Source: Planctomycetaceae bacterium (GTDB lineage: Bacteria; Planctomycetota; Planctomycetia; Pirellulales; UBA1268). Taken from it: a stretch of DNA of 14,461 nt. The translations under genes were made by a program, and so were the position numbers. Below the pieces are notes generated by a model. That model was not told the origin of the DNA and did not search any database. It saw only the letters and a list, made by a program, of their open reading frames with translations. Location of the stretch: assembly GCA_018694455.1 (NCBI GenBank), contig JABHNP010000198.1, positions 1 through 14,461 on the forward strand, in the 5' to 3' direction. This document shows, piece after piece, positions 6,851-14,274 of this stretch; within the stretch, counting starts at the first letter, position 1, and the number at the start of each line of letters is the position of its first letter.

Positions 6851-7036
6851 ATGAGAAACGACCCAATACAAAATCAAGGATCTGCCAAAGAAGAGAGATT
6901 GGAAAAAAGTCTCGCAGTGCAAGCGATTGCTTCCGAAAAGCTTTTGCAGGGACGGCGTGAATTGCAGATTCTGCACGGCAATGAGATATACCGTTTGACG
7001 CTTACCCGGTCCGGAAAATTAATTCTTCACAAGTGA
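6851..7036 (+). CDS. hemP: Hemin uptake protein HemP
   Basis: Predicted 61-residue protein of the HemP family. The diagnostic C-terminal half (residues about 31-61) reads LLQGRRELQILHGNEIYRL followed by TLTRSGKLILHK, very close to the family pattern of LL-GR-E--I-H-G--Y-LR-T--GKLILTK. HemP proteins are small cytoplasmic proteins associated with haem or iron-siderophore uptake; in proteobacteria they are iron-responsive and can influence expression of the haem receptor. The N-terminal 30 residues are polar and poorly conserved. The upstream Fur-like palindrome fits iron repression. Unusually, no TonB receptor or haem transporter gene adjoins it in this window. The ribosome-binding site is weak (GGGTGA, 8 bases from the ATG). 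The gene is divergent from the DUF1559 gene and convergent with the SGNH hydrolase gene. Confidence 0.9.
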   Translation: MRNDPIQNQGSAKEERLEKSLAVQAIASEKLLQGRRELQILHGNEIYRLTLTRSGKLILHK

Positions 7037-7057
7037 CGCTGTGAGTCACATATCCAA

Positions 7058-7072
7058 GCACAATTTTTGTGC
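7058..7072. terminator. Small hairpin between convergent hemP and SGNH genes
   Basis: GCACAA (7058-7063) and TTGTGC (7067-7072) form a 6-bp stem around TTT in the 41-base gap between two tail-to-tail genes. It could serve both transcripts, but it is short and lacks a T-tract. Confidence 0.35.
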
Positions 7073-7077
7073 GAGTC

Positions 7078-7833
7078 TTAGTTGCTCTCGGCAAGCAGCG
7101 TTCGAAGCGTTGGTTCTATTGCTTCAGCCCATATTGCATATCCCTTTTGTTTGGGATGTAGTAAATCAGGCATGATTTCTTTTGAAAGCGTTCCATCGGG
7201 CAGAAGGAATCGTTCATTTATGTTGAGATAAATTACATTTTTTTTCTGAGAGAGTTTTGATATCAGAGTGTTTGCGTCGTCATTATTTTTTCTTTGTGGG
7301 CTGTTTGATTTCTGTGCTCGCGGGAAAATCCCAAGAAGAAGAATTTTTGTATCAGGTGCTTTTGCTTTGATTCGTTCAATAATCTTCTCGATACCGGCAG
7401 CGATGGCCTTCGGAGGATCTTTTCTAGCACCAGTGTTGTTTGTGCCAATCATGATGACCACGACTTTCGGTAGTACCTCATCGAGTTCACCATTATCGAG
7501 TCTCCATAGGACGTGCTCCGTACGATCACCACTAAACCCGAGGTTCAAAGCTTTCCTTTTCTGGTAATATTTATTCCAGGTTTTCTTGCCGATACCTTCC
7601 CAGCCGTGGGTAATCGAGTCACCAAGGAAAACAAGATCCCATGTGCCGTTTTGTGCCTCTGTAAGTTTGTCTTCGTGTCGTTCCTGCCACCAGTTTTTTT
7701 CATCACTCTTCATGCGGTGGGCAGGCGTGGTTGCAGTTTTTATTGCCGCCTTCACCACGTTTTCAGCATGAACTGATGACTGTGCTAAAAAAGTGCAAAC
7801 AATTACTGTGTAAAGAACGCGAGTGCGAAGCAT
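7078..7833 (-). CDS. Secreted SGNH/GDSL-family hydrolase (esterase/PAF-acetylhydrolase-like)
   Basis: Predicted 251-residue SGNH hydrolase. Residues 1-23 (MLRTRVLYTVIVCTFLAQSSVHA) form a signal peptide with likely cleavage before E24, so the enzyme is exported. All family blocks are present: block I FLGDSITHGW with nucleophile S73, block II NLGFSGDR with oxyanion G99, block III GTNN with N132, and block V DLLHPKQKGY with D223 and H226. The layout resembles the PAF-acetylhydrolase/rhamnogalacturonan-acetylesterase branch, so deacylation of a lipid or a polysaccharide is likely, but the substrate cannot be told. The ATG at 7833 is preferred because CAGGGA lies 7 bases upstream; an ATG at 7854 adds seven residues but has its AGGA only 3 bases away. 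It appears to be a single-gene unit. Confidence 0.9.
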   Translation of the reverse strand: MLRTRVLYTVIVCTFLAQSSVHAENVVKAAIKTATTPAHRMKSDEKNWWQERHEDKLTEAQNGTWDLVFLGDSITHGWEGIGKKTWNKYYQKRKALNLGFSGDRTEHVLWRLDNGELDEVLPKVVVIMIGTNNTGARKDPPKAIAAGIEKIIERIKAKAPDTKILLLGIFPRAQKSNSPQRKNNDDANTLISKLSQKKNVIYLNINERFLLPDGTLSKEIMPDLLHPKQKGYAIWAEAIEPTLRTLLAESN

Positions 7834-7854
7834 AGATGAATCCCTGGTGTTCAT

Positions 7855-8475
7855 TGTTCCTATAGGTATATGTGTCGAACCTGCATGATATTATCAAAAC
7901 AAATCTCATGAAAATGGGAGGTAGGTGGTTTTGGTGGGGAATGAGCAATCTTGAGAGTCTCGGACGAGTATTGCTGAGCCGGTCCAGATTTTTTGCAATG
8001 GTGAGAAACGCTTCTTTGCTTAATGATTGCCTATACGGTTTTGACTGCTAGTGACACTTGGGTGAGACCGGAGAAGGTCTGGTTGTGCATGCAGCACCCT
8101 TCAGGCTAGGCACCTGGGTTCGATAACCCAGTTCGATAACTGGGTTCGATAACTGGGTTCGATAACTGGGTTCGATAACTGGGTTCGATAACTGGGTTCG
8201 ATAACTGGGCGGAACTGTCGATCCTTCTTATTGTCAGGGCGCCCGAGAAAAATAAGTACAATGTGGATGCTTATGAAAGAAGACACATAGTGAGTTATTG
8301 TGGCCCTCGCGAAGTCATTTTTAAATTAGAGATCAGCGGTAGTACGAATGTGAGTGAATCAGATCCCAAGTGTTGTGTGAGGCGGTGGTTTCCGCAGGTA
8401 GGGTGCAATAGGTGAAGGTTGTCTTTCCAAATAAGTGAAGAAGTCACGGCAGCAGATAGTCACAAGGGAATTGTT
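7855..8475. other. Long gene-free region with hairpins and a tandem repeat
   Basis: No convincing coding frame was found between the SGNH gene and the flavoprotein start. The contents are small hairpins at 8065-8080 (AGACC/GGTCT) and 8085-8097 (GTGC/GCAC), then the 13-bp tandem array at 8119-8209. The stretch 8210-8475 holds only the AAGGGA ribosome-binding site (8464-8469) for the next gene and no other structure I could recognise. Confidence 0.6.
8119..8209. repeat. Seven-copy 13-bp tandem repeat
   Basis: The unit TTCGATAACTGGG occurs six times without change from 8132 to 8209. It is preceded by a variant copy, TTCGATAACCCAG, at 8119-8131. The variant makes two overlapping perfect palindromes possible: CTGGGTT-CGAT-AACCCAG (8114-8131) and CCCAGTT-CGAT-AACTGGG (8127-8144). 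The unit is not a multiple of three and has no spacers, so it is neither coding nor CRISPR. It is probably an intergenic variable-number repeat. Confidence 0.92.
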
Positions 8476-9084
8476 ATGAGAATCATGATTGTGTCCGGGA
8501 GTCATCGTCAAGAGAGCCAGTCTTCGCGGGTGGCTCAATATATAGGGAATGACCTTGTTCGAATTGACCCAACGCTTGTCATAGATTCGTTCAGTTTGTC
8601 AGGCAATCCCTTGCCGCTGTGGGACGAAAGTGTCTGGCAGAAGTCGAGTACCCTTGCATCCTTGTGGAAGCCTGTTCGTGACCGGATGCAGCTAGCGCAT
8701 GCTTTTGTTTTTGTCACACCAGAGTGGGCGGGTATGGTTCCTCCTGCTTTAAAAAATCTCTTACTCTTTGCAGGCCAGAGGGAAGTCGGTCATAAGCCAG
8801 CGATTCTCGTTGGGGTATCGTCTGCTCGGGGTGGCAGTTACCCAATAAGCGAACTGAGGATGAGTGGATATAAGAACAATCGGCTGCTCATAATCCCAGA
8901 ACACATCCTTGTTCAAGACGCTGCCGACATGTTGCTTGGTGAAGAACCAGCAGATGAGCGGGACTCATGGTTGCGTAAACGAATAACATTTGCCAACCGA
9001 CTCTTGCTTGAATATGGAAAAGCCGTTGGTTCAATTCGAGCCAGTGGGCTCACCGAAGACGCTGATTTTCCGTATGGCATGTAA
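8476..9084 (+). CDS. NAD(P)H-dependent FMN reductase-like flavoprotein
   Basis: Predicted 202-residue protein with the flavodoxin-like fold of the NADPH-dependent FMN reductase family (PF03358). It opens with beta-strand 1 and the FMN phosphate-binding loop, IMIVSGSHRQESQSSR (residues 3-18). It then has the PLPLWDE segment (45-51), the signature TPEWAGMVPPALKNLLLFAG (81-100), which replaces the more usual TPEYNGS-PG-LKN, and VGVSSARGGSYP (112-123). Such enzymes reduce FMN, quinones, azo dyes or metal ions; the real substrate is unknown. It is soluble and cytoplasmic. The ATG at 8476 follows AAGGGA with a 6-base spacer and starts exactly at strand 1, so an in-frame TTG at 8419 is rejected. It lies 78 bases upstream of the SulP gene on the same strand and may be co-transcribed with it. 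Confidence 0.85.
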   Translation: MRIMIVSGSHRQESQSSRVAQYIGNDLVRIDPTLVIDSFSLSGNPLPLWDESVWQKSSTLASLWKPVRDRMQLAHAFVFVTPEWAGMVPPALKNLLLFAGQREVGHKPAILVGVSSARGGSYPISELRMSGYKNNRLLIIPEHILVQDAADMLLGEEPADERDSWLRKRITFANRLLLEYGKAVGSIRASGLTEDADFPYGM

Positions 9085-9162
9085 TTTACGACATTTTTTT
9101 GTAGAGTTGGAAGTTACCCAGAAGGAGTCTTTTCCACACAAAAAGTCATTTAAGAGTCGTCA

Positions 9163-11124
9163 ATGTCGTCAGGTGAACCAAAGCTTTCAGTCCCTCGGGG
9201 TAATCTTGCTGGGTTTTTTGAATATGCACGTGATGATATTCGTTCTGGATTTCTTGTTTTCCTCATTGCTCTCCCACTATGCCTTGGTATTTCGCTGGCA
9301 TGCGGATATCCACCGATCGCTGGTGTTTTTACAGCTATTATCGGAGGCTTTGTTACGCCACTGCTGACAAACAGTGAGCTTACAATCAAGGGCCCAGCTG
9401 CTGGACTGATTGTGGTTCTGGCTGGCTGTGTGTCCGAGTTTAGTGGCGATGGAATGAGTGGTGGCTGGGCTCCGATTGATCAGCAGGCATATCGAGCTGC
9501 CTTAGCAATCGGTTTTGCAGCGGCCATTCTTCAAATAGTATTCGCAGCCTTTCGAGCAGGAATACTCGGAGAATTTTTTCCGATCTCAGTAGTTCATGGA
9601 ATGCTTGCCGGAATTGGCATCATTATTTGCATTAAGCAACTGCCAATTGCGTTAGGTGTAAGTGCATCAGGTGAACCGCTAGAAATTCTTACAGATATTC
9701 CTCATCTTCTTGCCGAGGCAAACCCGGCCATTGCTGTGATTGGTATCACCAGTCTTATTATTATGTTTGCCTGGCCTATTTGTACCCGTCCCTGGCCAAT
9801 TTTGTGCAGGGTGCCAGCGCCTATCGTTGTGCTGATCGTGGCTATGCCTGCAGGGTATGGCTTTGATCTCCTGCACGAGCACTCGTACTATTTGCAGGGG
9901 CATGAATATCAGCTGGGTGAACAGTTTCTTGTCAGTATGCCGAAACAGATTTTCGGCATGTTTCGAGACATTACATTACCGGATTTTGCGGTACTCGCTG
10001 ATCCGAGGGCTTGGAAGTGGGCGATTGTCTTTTTCTGTATTGGAAGCCTTGAATCTGTGCTGAGTGCAAAGGCAATAGACGCTGTTGATCCATGGAAGCG
10101 TCGTAGCAGTATGGATAGAGATCTTTTTGCAGTCGGTGTTGGCAATCTGTTTGCGTCGCTGCTCGGTGGCTTGCCGATGATTTCAGAGATTGTTCGATCC
10201 AAAGCAAATATCGATAACGGTGGAAAAACTCGGTTTGCTAATTTCTGGCATGCGATTTTTCTGTTGCTATGCGTCGCAATTATCCCGACGTTTCTTCACC
10301 TTATTCCTCTTGCGGCCCTTGCTGCCATGCTTGTGTATACGGGTTTCCGTCTTACTCATCCCACTGAGTTTATTCACATCTACCGTATTGGTCGTGAACA
10401 GCTTGCCATTTTTGTCACAACGATGGTGATGGTAGTCGTCACCGACTTACTTGTTGGCGTATTGATTGGGGTGGTTCTGAAAGTATCACTTCACTTGGCG
10501 AACGGTGTTCCACTCCGGTCACTTTTTAAGCCCTACTTGGAAGTCGAAGATGTCTCAGGCAATACAAGTCTTATCCGTGCTCGGGATTCTGCTGTATTTA
10601 GTAACTGGATTCCATTTCGGCGACAGATTGAGCAAGTAGGCCTCGTGCAAAAACGGAACCTGATTATTGATCTTTCAGGCGTGCAACTCGTGGATGATAG
10701 CGTGCTAGAAAAGCTCGAAGAGATGCGGGAAGCATTTGAACTCGAGGGACTCGGTTTTGATGTCCGGGGGCTCGACTCTTTGATTCCAATGTCAGATAAC
10801 GTACTGTCTACTCGTAAGCGTACGTTAGGTCAGATGAAGCGGTTGACGATCATGGCGCCATCTGCAGTCGCCGAGCATCTTATCGAAGAGTTTTTCGACC
10901 GAGGAGTCACCGGATATACAATTACCGAATGTAAGGGCGGAGGGCGAGAGTCTGTCGATGGGCCGTTACTGCAGCGAGCACGATGTGTTCGGCTCGAAGT
11001 TTTAGTTCCCACGACAAAGGCAGCCGCACTTATAGAATTTTTACGATCTGAAGTTCTGCCAGAATTTATGGCAACAATTTGCCTTGAGACTGTGGAGGTT
11101 CTTCGTTCCACTGATTTTGACTAG
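9163..11124 (+). CDS. SulP-family anion (bicarbonate/sulfate) transporter with STAS and C-terminal PII-like domain
   Basis: Predicted 653-residue SLC26/SulP transporter. The membrane core (about 26-445) starts with the typical RSGFLVFLIALPLCLGISLA and ACGYPPIAGVFTAIIGG, includes TIKGPAAGLIVVLAG (74-88), and has SLESVLSAKAIDAVDP (295-310), matching the substrate-site ES/D region of SulP proteins. A STAS domain follows (about 470-550: LIIDLSGVQLVDDSVLEKLEEM). The chain then continues about 95 residues beyond the usual end. From M558 it reads KRLTIMAP, HLIEEFFDRGVTGYTITECK and GGGRES, then RLEVLVPTTKAAALIEFL, which closely resembles the start, GYTVT--RG-G signature and beta-alpha unit of PII-like SbtB/CPII proteins. 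BicA-type SulP proteins import bicarbonate, and SbtB proteins sense adenine nucleotides, so nucleotide-gated anion or bicarbonate uptake is inferred. The ATG at 9163 has a weak AAGAG site. Confidence 0.88.
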   Translation: MSSGEPKLSVPRGNLAGFFEYARDDIRSGFLVFLIALPLCLGISLACGYPPIAGVFTAIIGGFVTPLLTNSELTIKGPAAGLIVVLAGCVSEFSGDGMSGGWAPIDQQAYRAALAIGFAAAILQIVFAAFRAGILGEFFPISVVHGMLAGIGIIICIKQLPIALGVSASGEPLEILTDIPHLLAEANPAIAVIGITSLIIMFAWPICTRPWPILCRVPAPIVVLIVAMPAGYGFDLLHEHSYYLQGHEYQLGEQFLVSMPKQIFGMFRDITLPDFAVLADPRAWKWAIVFFCIGSLESVLSAKAIDAVDPWKRRSSMDRDLFAVGVGNLFASLLGGLPMISEIVRSKANIDNGGKTRFANFWHAIFLLLCVAIIPTFLHLIPLAALAAMLVYTGFRLTHPTEFIHIYRIGREQLAIFVTTMVMVVVTDLLVGVLIGVVLKVSLHLANGVPLRSLFKPYLEVEDVSGNTSLIRARDSAVFSNWIPFRRQIEQVGLVQKRNLIIDLSGVQLVDDSVLEKLEEMREAFELEGLGFDVRGLDSLIPMSDNVLSTRKRTLGQMKRLTIMAPSAVAEHLIEEFFDRGVTGYTITECKGGGRESVDGPLLQRARCVRLEVLVPTTKAAALIEFLRSEVLPEFMATICLETVEVLRSTDFD

Positions 11125-11152
11125 GCATTGCTGGCTGTACTTAGTAATACGC

Positions 11153-11166
11153 CATGTAGAAACATG
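11153..11166. terminator. Small hairpin between convergent SulP and M20 genes
   Basis: CATGT (11153-11157) and ACATG (11162-11166) pair around AGAA, directly adjoining the minus-strand stop codon and 29 bases after the SulP stop. It is the only dyad in this 42-base gap. It has no T-tract, so terminator function is uncertain. Confidence 0.3.
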
Positions 11167-12438
11167 TTATGCATAGAGCTTTGGTGATGTTGCGAGCTGA
11201 AGTGCGATTTTACAGCCAGTAAGAAACTGCTCTATGTCTAGCCTTTCGTTCAGTGAATGGCCTGCGACTTGTCCGGCTCCAAGGGTTGCCACAGGAATGC
11301 CACGGGCGTTGAGCCAGTTTGAGTCGAGTGCACCCTGCGTGGTAAGTAGTTCCGGCTTCATGCCGAGTTCTCGAATCGCAGCCTCAGCGAATTTCACAGA
11401 GGGTGCATTTTTTTGGATTATAAAAGGCTCGTATTCGACATCAGTGTGAAATGTTACTGATCCTCGCTGTCCCTGACTATTTTTTAAAGAGCGAACTGCT
11501 CGTTGGCAGGCACGCTCGACTTCACGAGCAATACGGTCAAGGAGCCGGCGGTCAAAACTTCGGCACTCCCCTTCAATATCAGTGCGATCAGTTACAACGT
11601 TTGTAGCATCACCACCGTGAATTGTTGCGAGGTTACATGTTCCAACTTTTCCACCACGAAGAAACTCTCCATGCCAGCCCCCACTTACCAGATCTTGAAT
11701 CGCTAGTCCTGCAAGTGCAATGGCGCTGACTCCCCGATCAGCGGCTCCACCTGCATGACTTGCTATGCCATGAAAAGCTATCGAAAGAGTTCTGCCGCCA
11801 ATAGCAGCATGCGTAATTCTATGTGGCCCTCGGCCATCCCAGTTCCATGCAAGCTTGGGTTTTCCGAGCTTTCCTATATTGACGAATCGGCTGCCAAAGA
11901 GTCCGAGTTCTTCTTGAACAGTAAAGAGTAGGGTAAGAGGTGGATGAGGAATTTTTTTTCGTTTGATTTCAAGAATAGCATTAAGTATTGCTGCAACTCC
12001 CGACCTGTTATCAGCGCCGAGAGCGCTCCTTGGATTACCAGAAATATATGAGTCCCCGCGTTGTATGGGTCTGCATCCCACGCAAAGTGGAACGGTGTCA
12101 AGGTGTGCCATGAGCATTCTTCGAGGCGCCCGTAGCGTGCCAGGAAGTTTGACAATAAGGTTTCCTGTGCTGCCCCCGGCTGGAGATTTCTTGTGTGCAT
12201 TATCCGTTGAAATTGCTGATGCTGGAATGCCAGCGGCAGTAAGCCGTCGACGGACATATTGAGCAATCTTGGCTTCGTGGCAGCTTGGCCCTGGGATTTT
12301 CATTAGGGCAACAACAAGATCCAGGGCACGGTTTGCGTCGATAGTTGACAATTCGCGTGCATCAATCTTTTTCAAGCGAGCTACTTGTTTTTGCATGAAA
12401 AAAGATCCTTTTATATCTGCAATGTTGCGTTCGAACAT
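11167..12438 (-). CDS. M20-family zinc metallopeptidase (PepT/aminoacylase-like)
   Basis: Predicted 423-residue M20 (M20/M25/M40 clan MH) hydrolase. The co-catalytic metal site is complete: HLDTV with H112 and D114, GADNRSG with the bridging D143, VQEEL with the general base E176 and metal ligand E177, WNWDGRG with D201, and GAGQVAGHSLNE with H394. The inserted dimerisation (lid) domain has GIASHAGG with H228. Overall it is closest to the tripeptidase T-like branch, so it probably removes residues from small peptides or N-acyl amino acids in the cytoplasm; there is no signal peptide. The start is uncertain. ATG 12438 has AGGAG only through a hairpin (12439-12456), while ATG 12396 has AGGA at 9 bases and gives a 409-residue protein that still holds every motif. 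It is convergent with SulP and divergent from the NRAMP-like gene; no functional link to either is evident. Confidence 0.9.
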   Translation of the reverse strand: MFERNIADIKGSFFMQKQVARLKKIDARELSTIDANRALDLVVALMKIPGPSCHEAKIAQYVRRRLTAAGIPASAISTDNAHKKSPAGGSTGNLIVKLPGTLRAPRRMLMAHLDTVPLCVGCRPIQRGDSYISGNPRSALGADNRSGVAAILNAILEIKRKKIPHPPLTLLFTVQEELGLFGSRFVNIGKLGKPKLAWNWDGRGPHRITHAAIGGRTLSIAFHGIASHAGGAADRGVSAIALAGLAIQDLVSGGWHGEFLRGGKVGTCNLATIHGGDATNVVTDRTDIEGECRSFDRRLLDRIAREVERACQRAVRSLKNSQGQRGSVTFHTDVEYEPFIIQKNAPSVKFAEAAIRELGMKPELLTTQGALDSNWLNARGIPVATLGAGQVAGHSLNERLDIEQFLTGCKIALQLATSPKLYA

Positions 12439-12458
12439 GAGCGTATCGTGACGCTCCT
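12439..12458 (-). promoter_or_regulatory. Shine-Dalgarno/hairpin element in front of the M20 gene
   Basis: Read on the minus strand, AGGAGCGT is followed by CACGAT and ACGCTC, which touches the ATG at 12438. GAGCGT and ACGCTC form a 6-bp stem around a 6-base loop. The arrangement mirrors the one before the GH92 gene at 2582-2604, with AGGAGCG upstream and ACGCTC at the start codon. Confidence 0.35.
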
Positions 12459-12622
12459 ATTACAATACATGTTTTCTTTTGTTTGCCTTGTAGGTTCCTG
12501 TTCACCATTTGAACACATTGATTTAAATTATCATCGGGTCAAGAGGACACATCGTATGTTTTTTAGATGCCCATGAGTCGAAGCCGTGGTCTGTTTGAAT
12601 GTTACTCGGAAAGAGGTCTGTT

Positions 12623-14170
12623 ATGGGTGAGATAGAAGACATGAATGTGCCGGAAGACAGTCGGGAGTACTCGCCACCACCAAAGACTTTCTGGAAGACA
12701 ATCGCAGCTCTTGGGCCAGGTATCATTCTTGCAAGTTCAATTGTTGGTAGTGGTGAGCTTATTGCAACGACAGTAGTTGGCGCTAAGGTCGGATTTGGCT
12801 TGTTGTGGCTCATCATTCTTGGCTGTGCTGTAAAGGTGGCCGTGCAGGTCGAGATTGGCCGCAATGCGATAACATGGGGACGTACTCCGCTTGCTTCATT
12901 TGACCGTGTTCCTGGTCCAAGGCTTGGAGGACGGGGTTGGATCTACTGGTGTTGGGCAGTGATGATGATTCTTATTGTCGTACAGCAGGGAGGTATTCTT
13001 GCCGGTGTTGGGCAATCACTTGCTGCGGCGATGCCACTTACGACGGCTGGTCGAGTTTCCGGCGACCTACACGCAGAAGTTGCTGCGGCAGAAGTTGACG
13101 TGGCACTTCAAAAACGTCGGGGCTCGGAGGATTGGGTTGCCGCCAAGGAAAAACTTGAAACACTACGATTGCAGTCCGAAGAGCTTCAGTTTCCACATGA
13201 CGCCTCAATCTACTCAATTCTGATGGCACTTGTGACAGGCGTAATGCTTGCGAGTGGACGATATGGGCTTATTGAAAAGTTTTCACTCGTTCTTGTGCTT
13301 GCATTCACAGTATTTACGTTTCTGGCGGTGGTGATGCTGCAGTTTGATGCCAACTGGGCAGTTACGGGAGAGGAGTTGGTTTCTGGGCTGACACCCTCGT
13401 TCAATGGGAATCACGGAGGCTTTTCAGTAGCGCTCGCGGCACTTGGGATCATCGGCGTGGGTGCAGCTGAACTTATGGTGTATCCCTACTGGTGCCTTGA
13501 AAAGGGGTACGGGAAATCAGTTGGTTCACGATCCCTTACGGACGGGTGGGCTCGTAACGCAAAGGGTTGGATGCGAGTCATGCAACTTGACGCATGGACT
13601 TCGATGGTCGTGTATACGATGGTAACAGTATTTTTCTACATGCTTGGTGCAGCCACGTTGGGGCGGTTGGGGCTTGTTCCATCTGGTAATGAAATGGTTC
13701 GTACGCTTGGCCAGATGTATGTGCCAATTTTTGGTGCATGGGTACAACAGGTCTTCCTGCTTGGTGCATTTGCAGTTTTATATTCGACTTTTTTCGTTGC
13801 GGCTGCTGGAAACTCTCGGATGGTTGCCGACGGCTTGGTTCTTGCCGGACTTTTAAAAGGTGATGAGCAATCTCGACGAAACGCAGTGCGTGTTACATGT
13901 GTCGTCTGGGTACTTGCTGCATTAGCGATGGCGTTTCTCTTCCGTGCTCCGGTTGCGATGGTTTTGGCAAGTGGTGTAGCCCAAGCACTGATGCTTGGCG
14001 CACTCGCGGTTGCTGTGCTGTATTTTCGGTATCGAGATATCGATGAGCGGTTGGCGCCCGGAAGGAGTTGGGACGTACTGCTGTGGTGCTCGGCAATCGG
14101 TTTTTTTGGTATTGCCGGTTGGACAGTCTGGCACAAGGCGACAGAGATCCTTGCTTTCTTAAGTTTGTGA
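12623..14170 (+). CDS. Divergent NRAMP-family (LeuT-fold) membrane transporter
   Basis: Predicted 515-residue polytopic membrane protein of the NRAMP type. TM1 is GPGIILASSIVGSGELIATT (31-50), followed by VVGAKVGFGLLWLII and VQVEIGRNAI, which align in character with NRAMP TM1-TM3 (DPGN--xx--D, GA-GY-LLW, LQ--A-RLG). The canonical metal-binding motifs are altered: TM1 has GPG..GSGE instead of DPGNxxxD, and the TM6 MPH motif appears as ELMVYPY (283-289). Between TM4 and TM5 lies a charged, helix-prone insertion of about 50 residues (147-195). The true substrate may therefore not be Mn/Fe. The ATG at 12623 has GGAAAGAGG with a 6-base spacer and is preferred over the ATG at 12599. It is divergent from the M20 gene, and the 184-base gap shows no clear operator. 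Confidence 0.8.
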   Translation: MGEIEDMNVPEDSREYSPPPKTFWKTIAALGPGIILASSIVGSGELIATTVVGAKVGFGLLWLIILGCAVKVAVQVEIGRNAITWGRTPLASFDRVPGPRLGGRGWIYWCWAVMMILIVVQQGGILAGVGQSLAAAMPLTTAGRVSGDLHAEVAAAEVDVALQKRRGSEDWVAAKEKLETLRLQSEELQFPHDASIYSILMALVTGVMLASGRYGLIEKFSLVLVLAFTVFTFLAVVMLQFDANWAVTGEELVSGLTPSFNGNHGGFSVALAALGIIGVGAAELMVYPYWCLEKGYGKSVGSRSLTDGWARNAKGWMRVMQLDAWTSMVVYTMVTVFFYMLGAATLGRLGLVPSGNEMVRTLGQMYVPIFGAWVQQVFLLGAFAVLYSTFFVAAAGNSRMVADGLVLAGLLKGDEQSRRNAVRVTCVVWVLAALAMAFLFRAPVAMVLASGVAQALMLGALAVAVLYFRYRDIDERLAPGRSWDVLLWCSAIGFFGIAGWTVWHKATEILAFLSL

Positions 14171-14225
14171 TGACGTGTGAGCGCAGGTCGCATCAAGGGG
14201 ACGGTTGTGTTAAAACTCTGCGTTT

Positions 14226-14239
14226 ACAAGAAGACTTGT
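14226..14239 (+). terminator. Weak hairpin downstream of the NRAMP-like gene
   Basis: ACAAG (14226-14230) and CTTGT (14235-14239) pair around AAGA in the 104-base gap before the last gene. There is no T-tract and the stem is only 5 bp, so a terminator role is doubtful. Confidence 0.2.
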
Positions 14240-14274
14240 GCTGTTAAATAGTGGCTAAATGTGTGGAGAGATAT

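Noticed and set aside
7884..7895. TGATATTATCA palindrome upstream of the SGNH gene as a Fur site
   Set aside because: It is four bases shorter than a 7-1-7 Fur core and does not match the two TGAGAnTnAGTCTCA sites; probably an AT-rich coincidence.
8111..8135. tRNA T-arm-like sequence (GGGTTCGATAACCC)
   Set aside because: It resembles a T-stem/loop, but there is no acceptor stem, anticodon arm or D-arm around it, and the loop would have eight bases. It is simply the first unit of the tandem repeat.
8119..8209. CRISPR array
   Set aside because: Units are 13 bp and directly abutting with no spacers; no cas gene is present.
8101..8286. Minus-strand frame encoding repeated VIEPSYRTQLSNP
   Set aside because: It is produced by the 13-bp tandem repeat, which shifts frame at every copy; there is no ribosome-binding site or family resemblance.
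8419..8475. N-terminal extension of the flavoprotein from a TTG at 8419
   Set aside because: The family starts at the first beta-strand, exactly at ATG 8476, which also has a well-spaced AAGGGA site.
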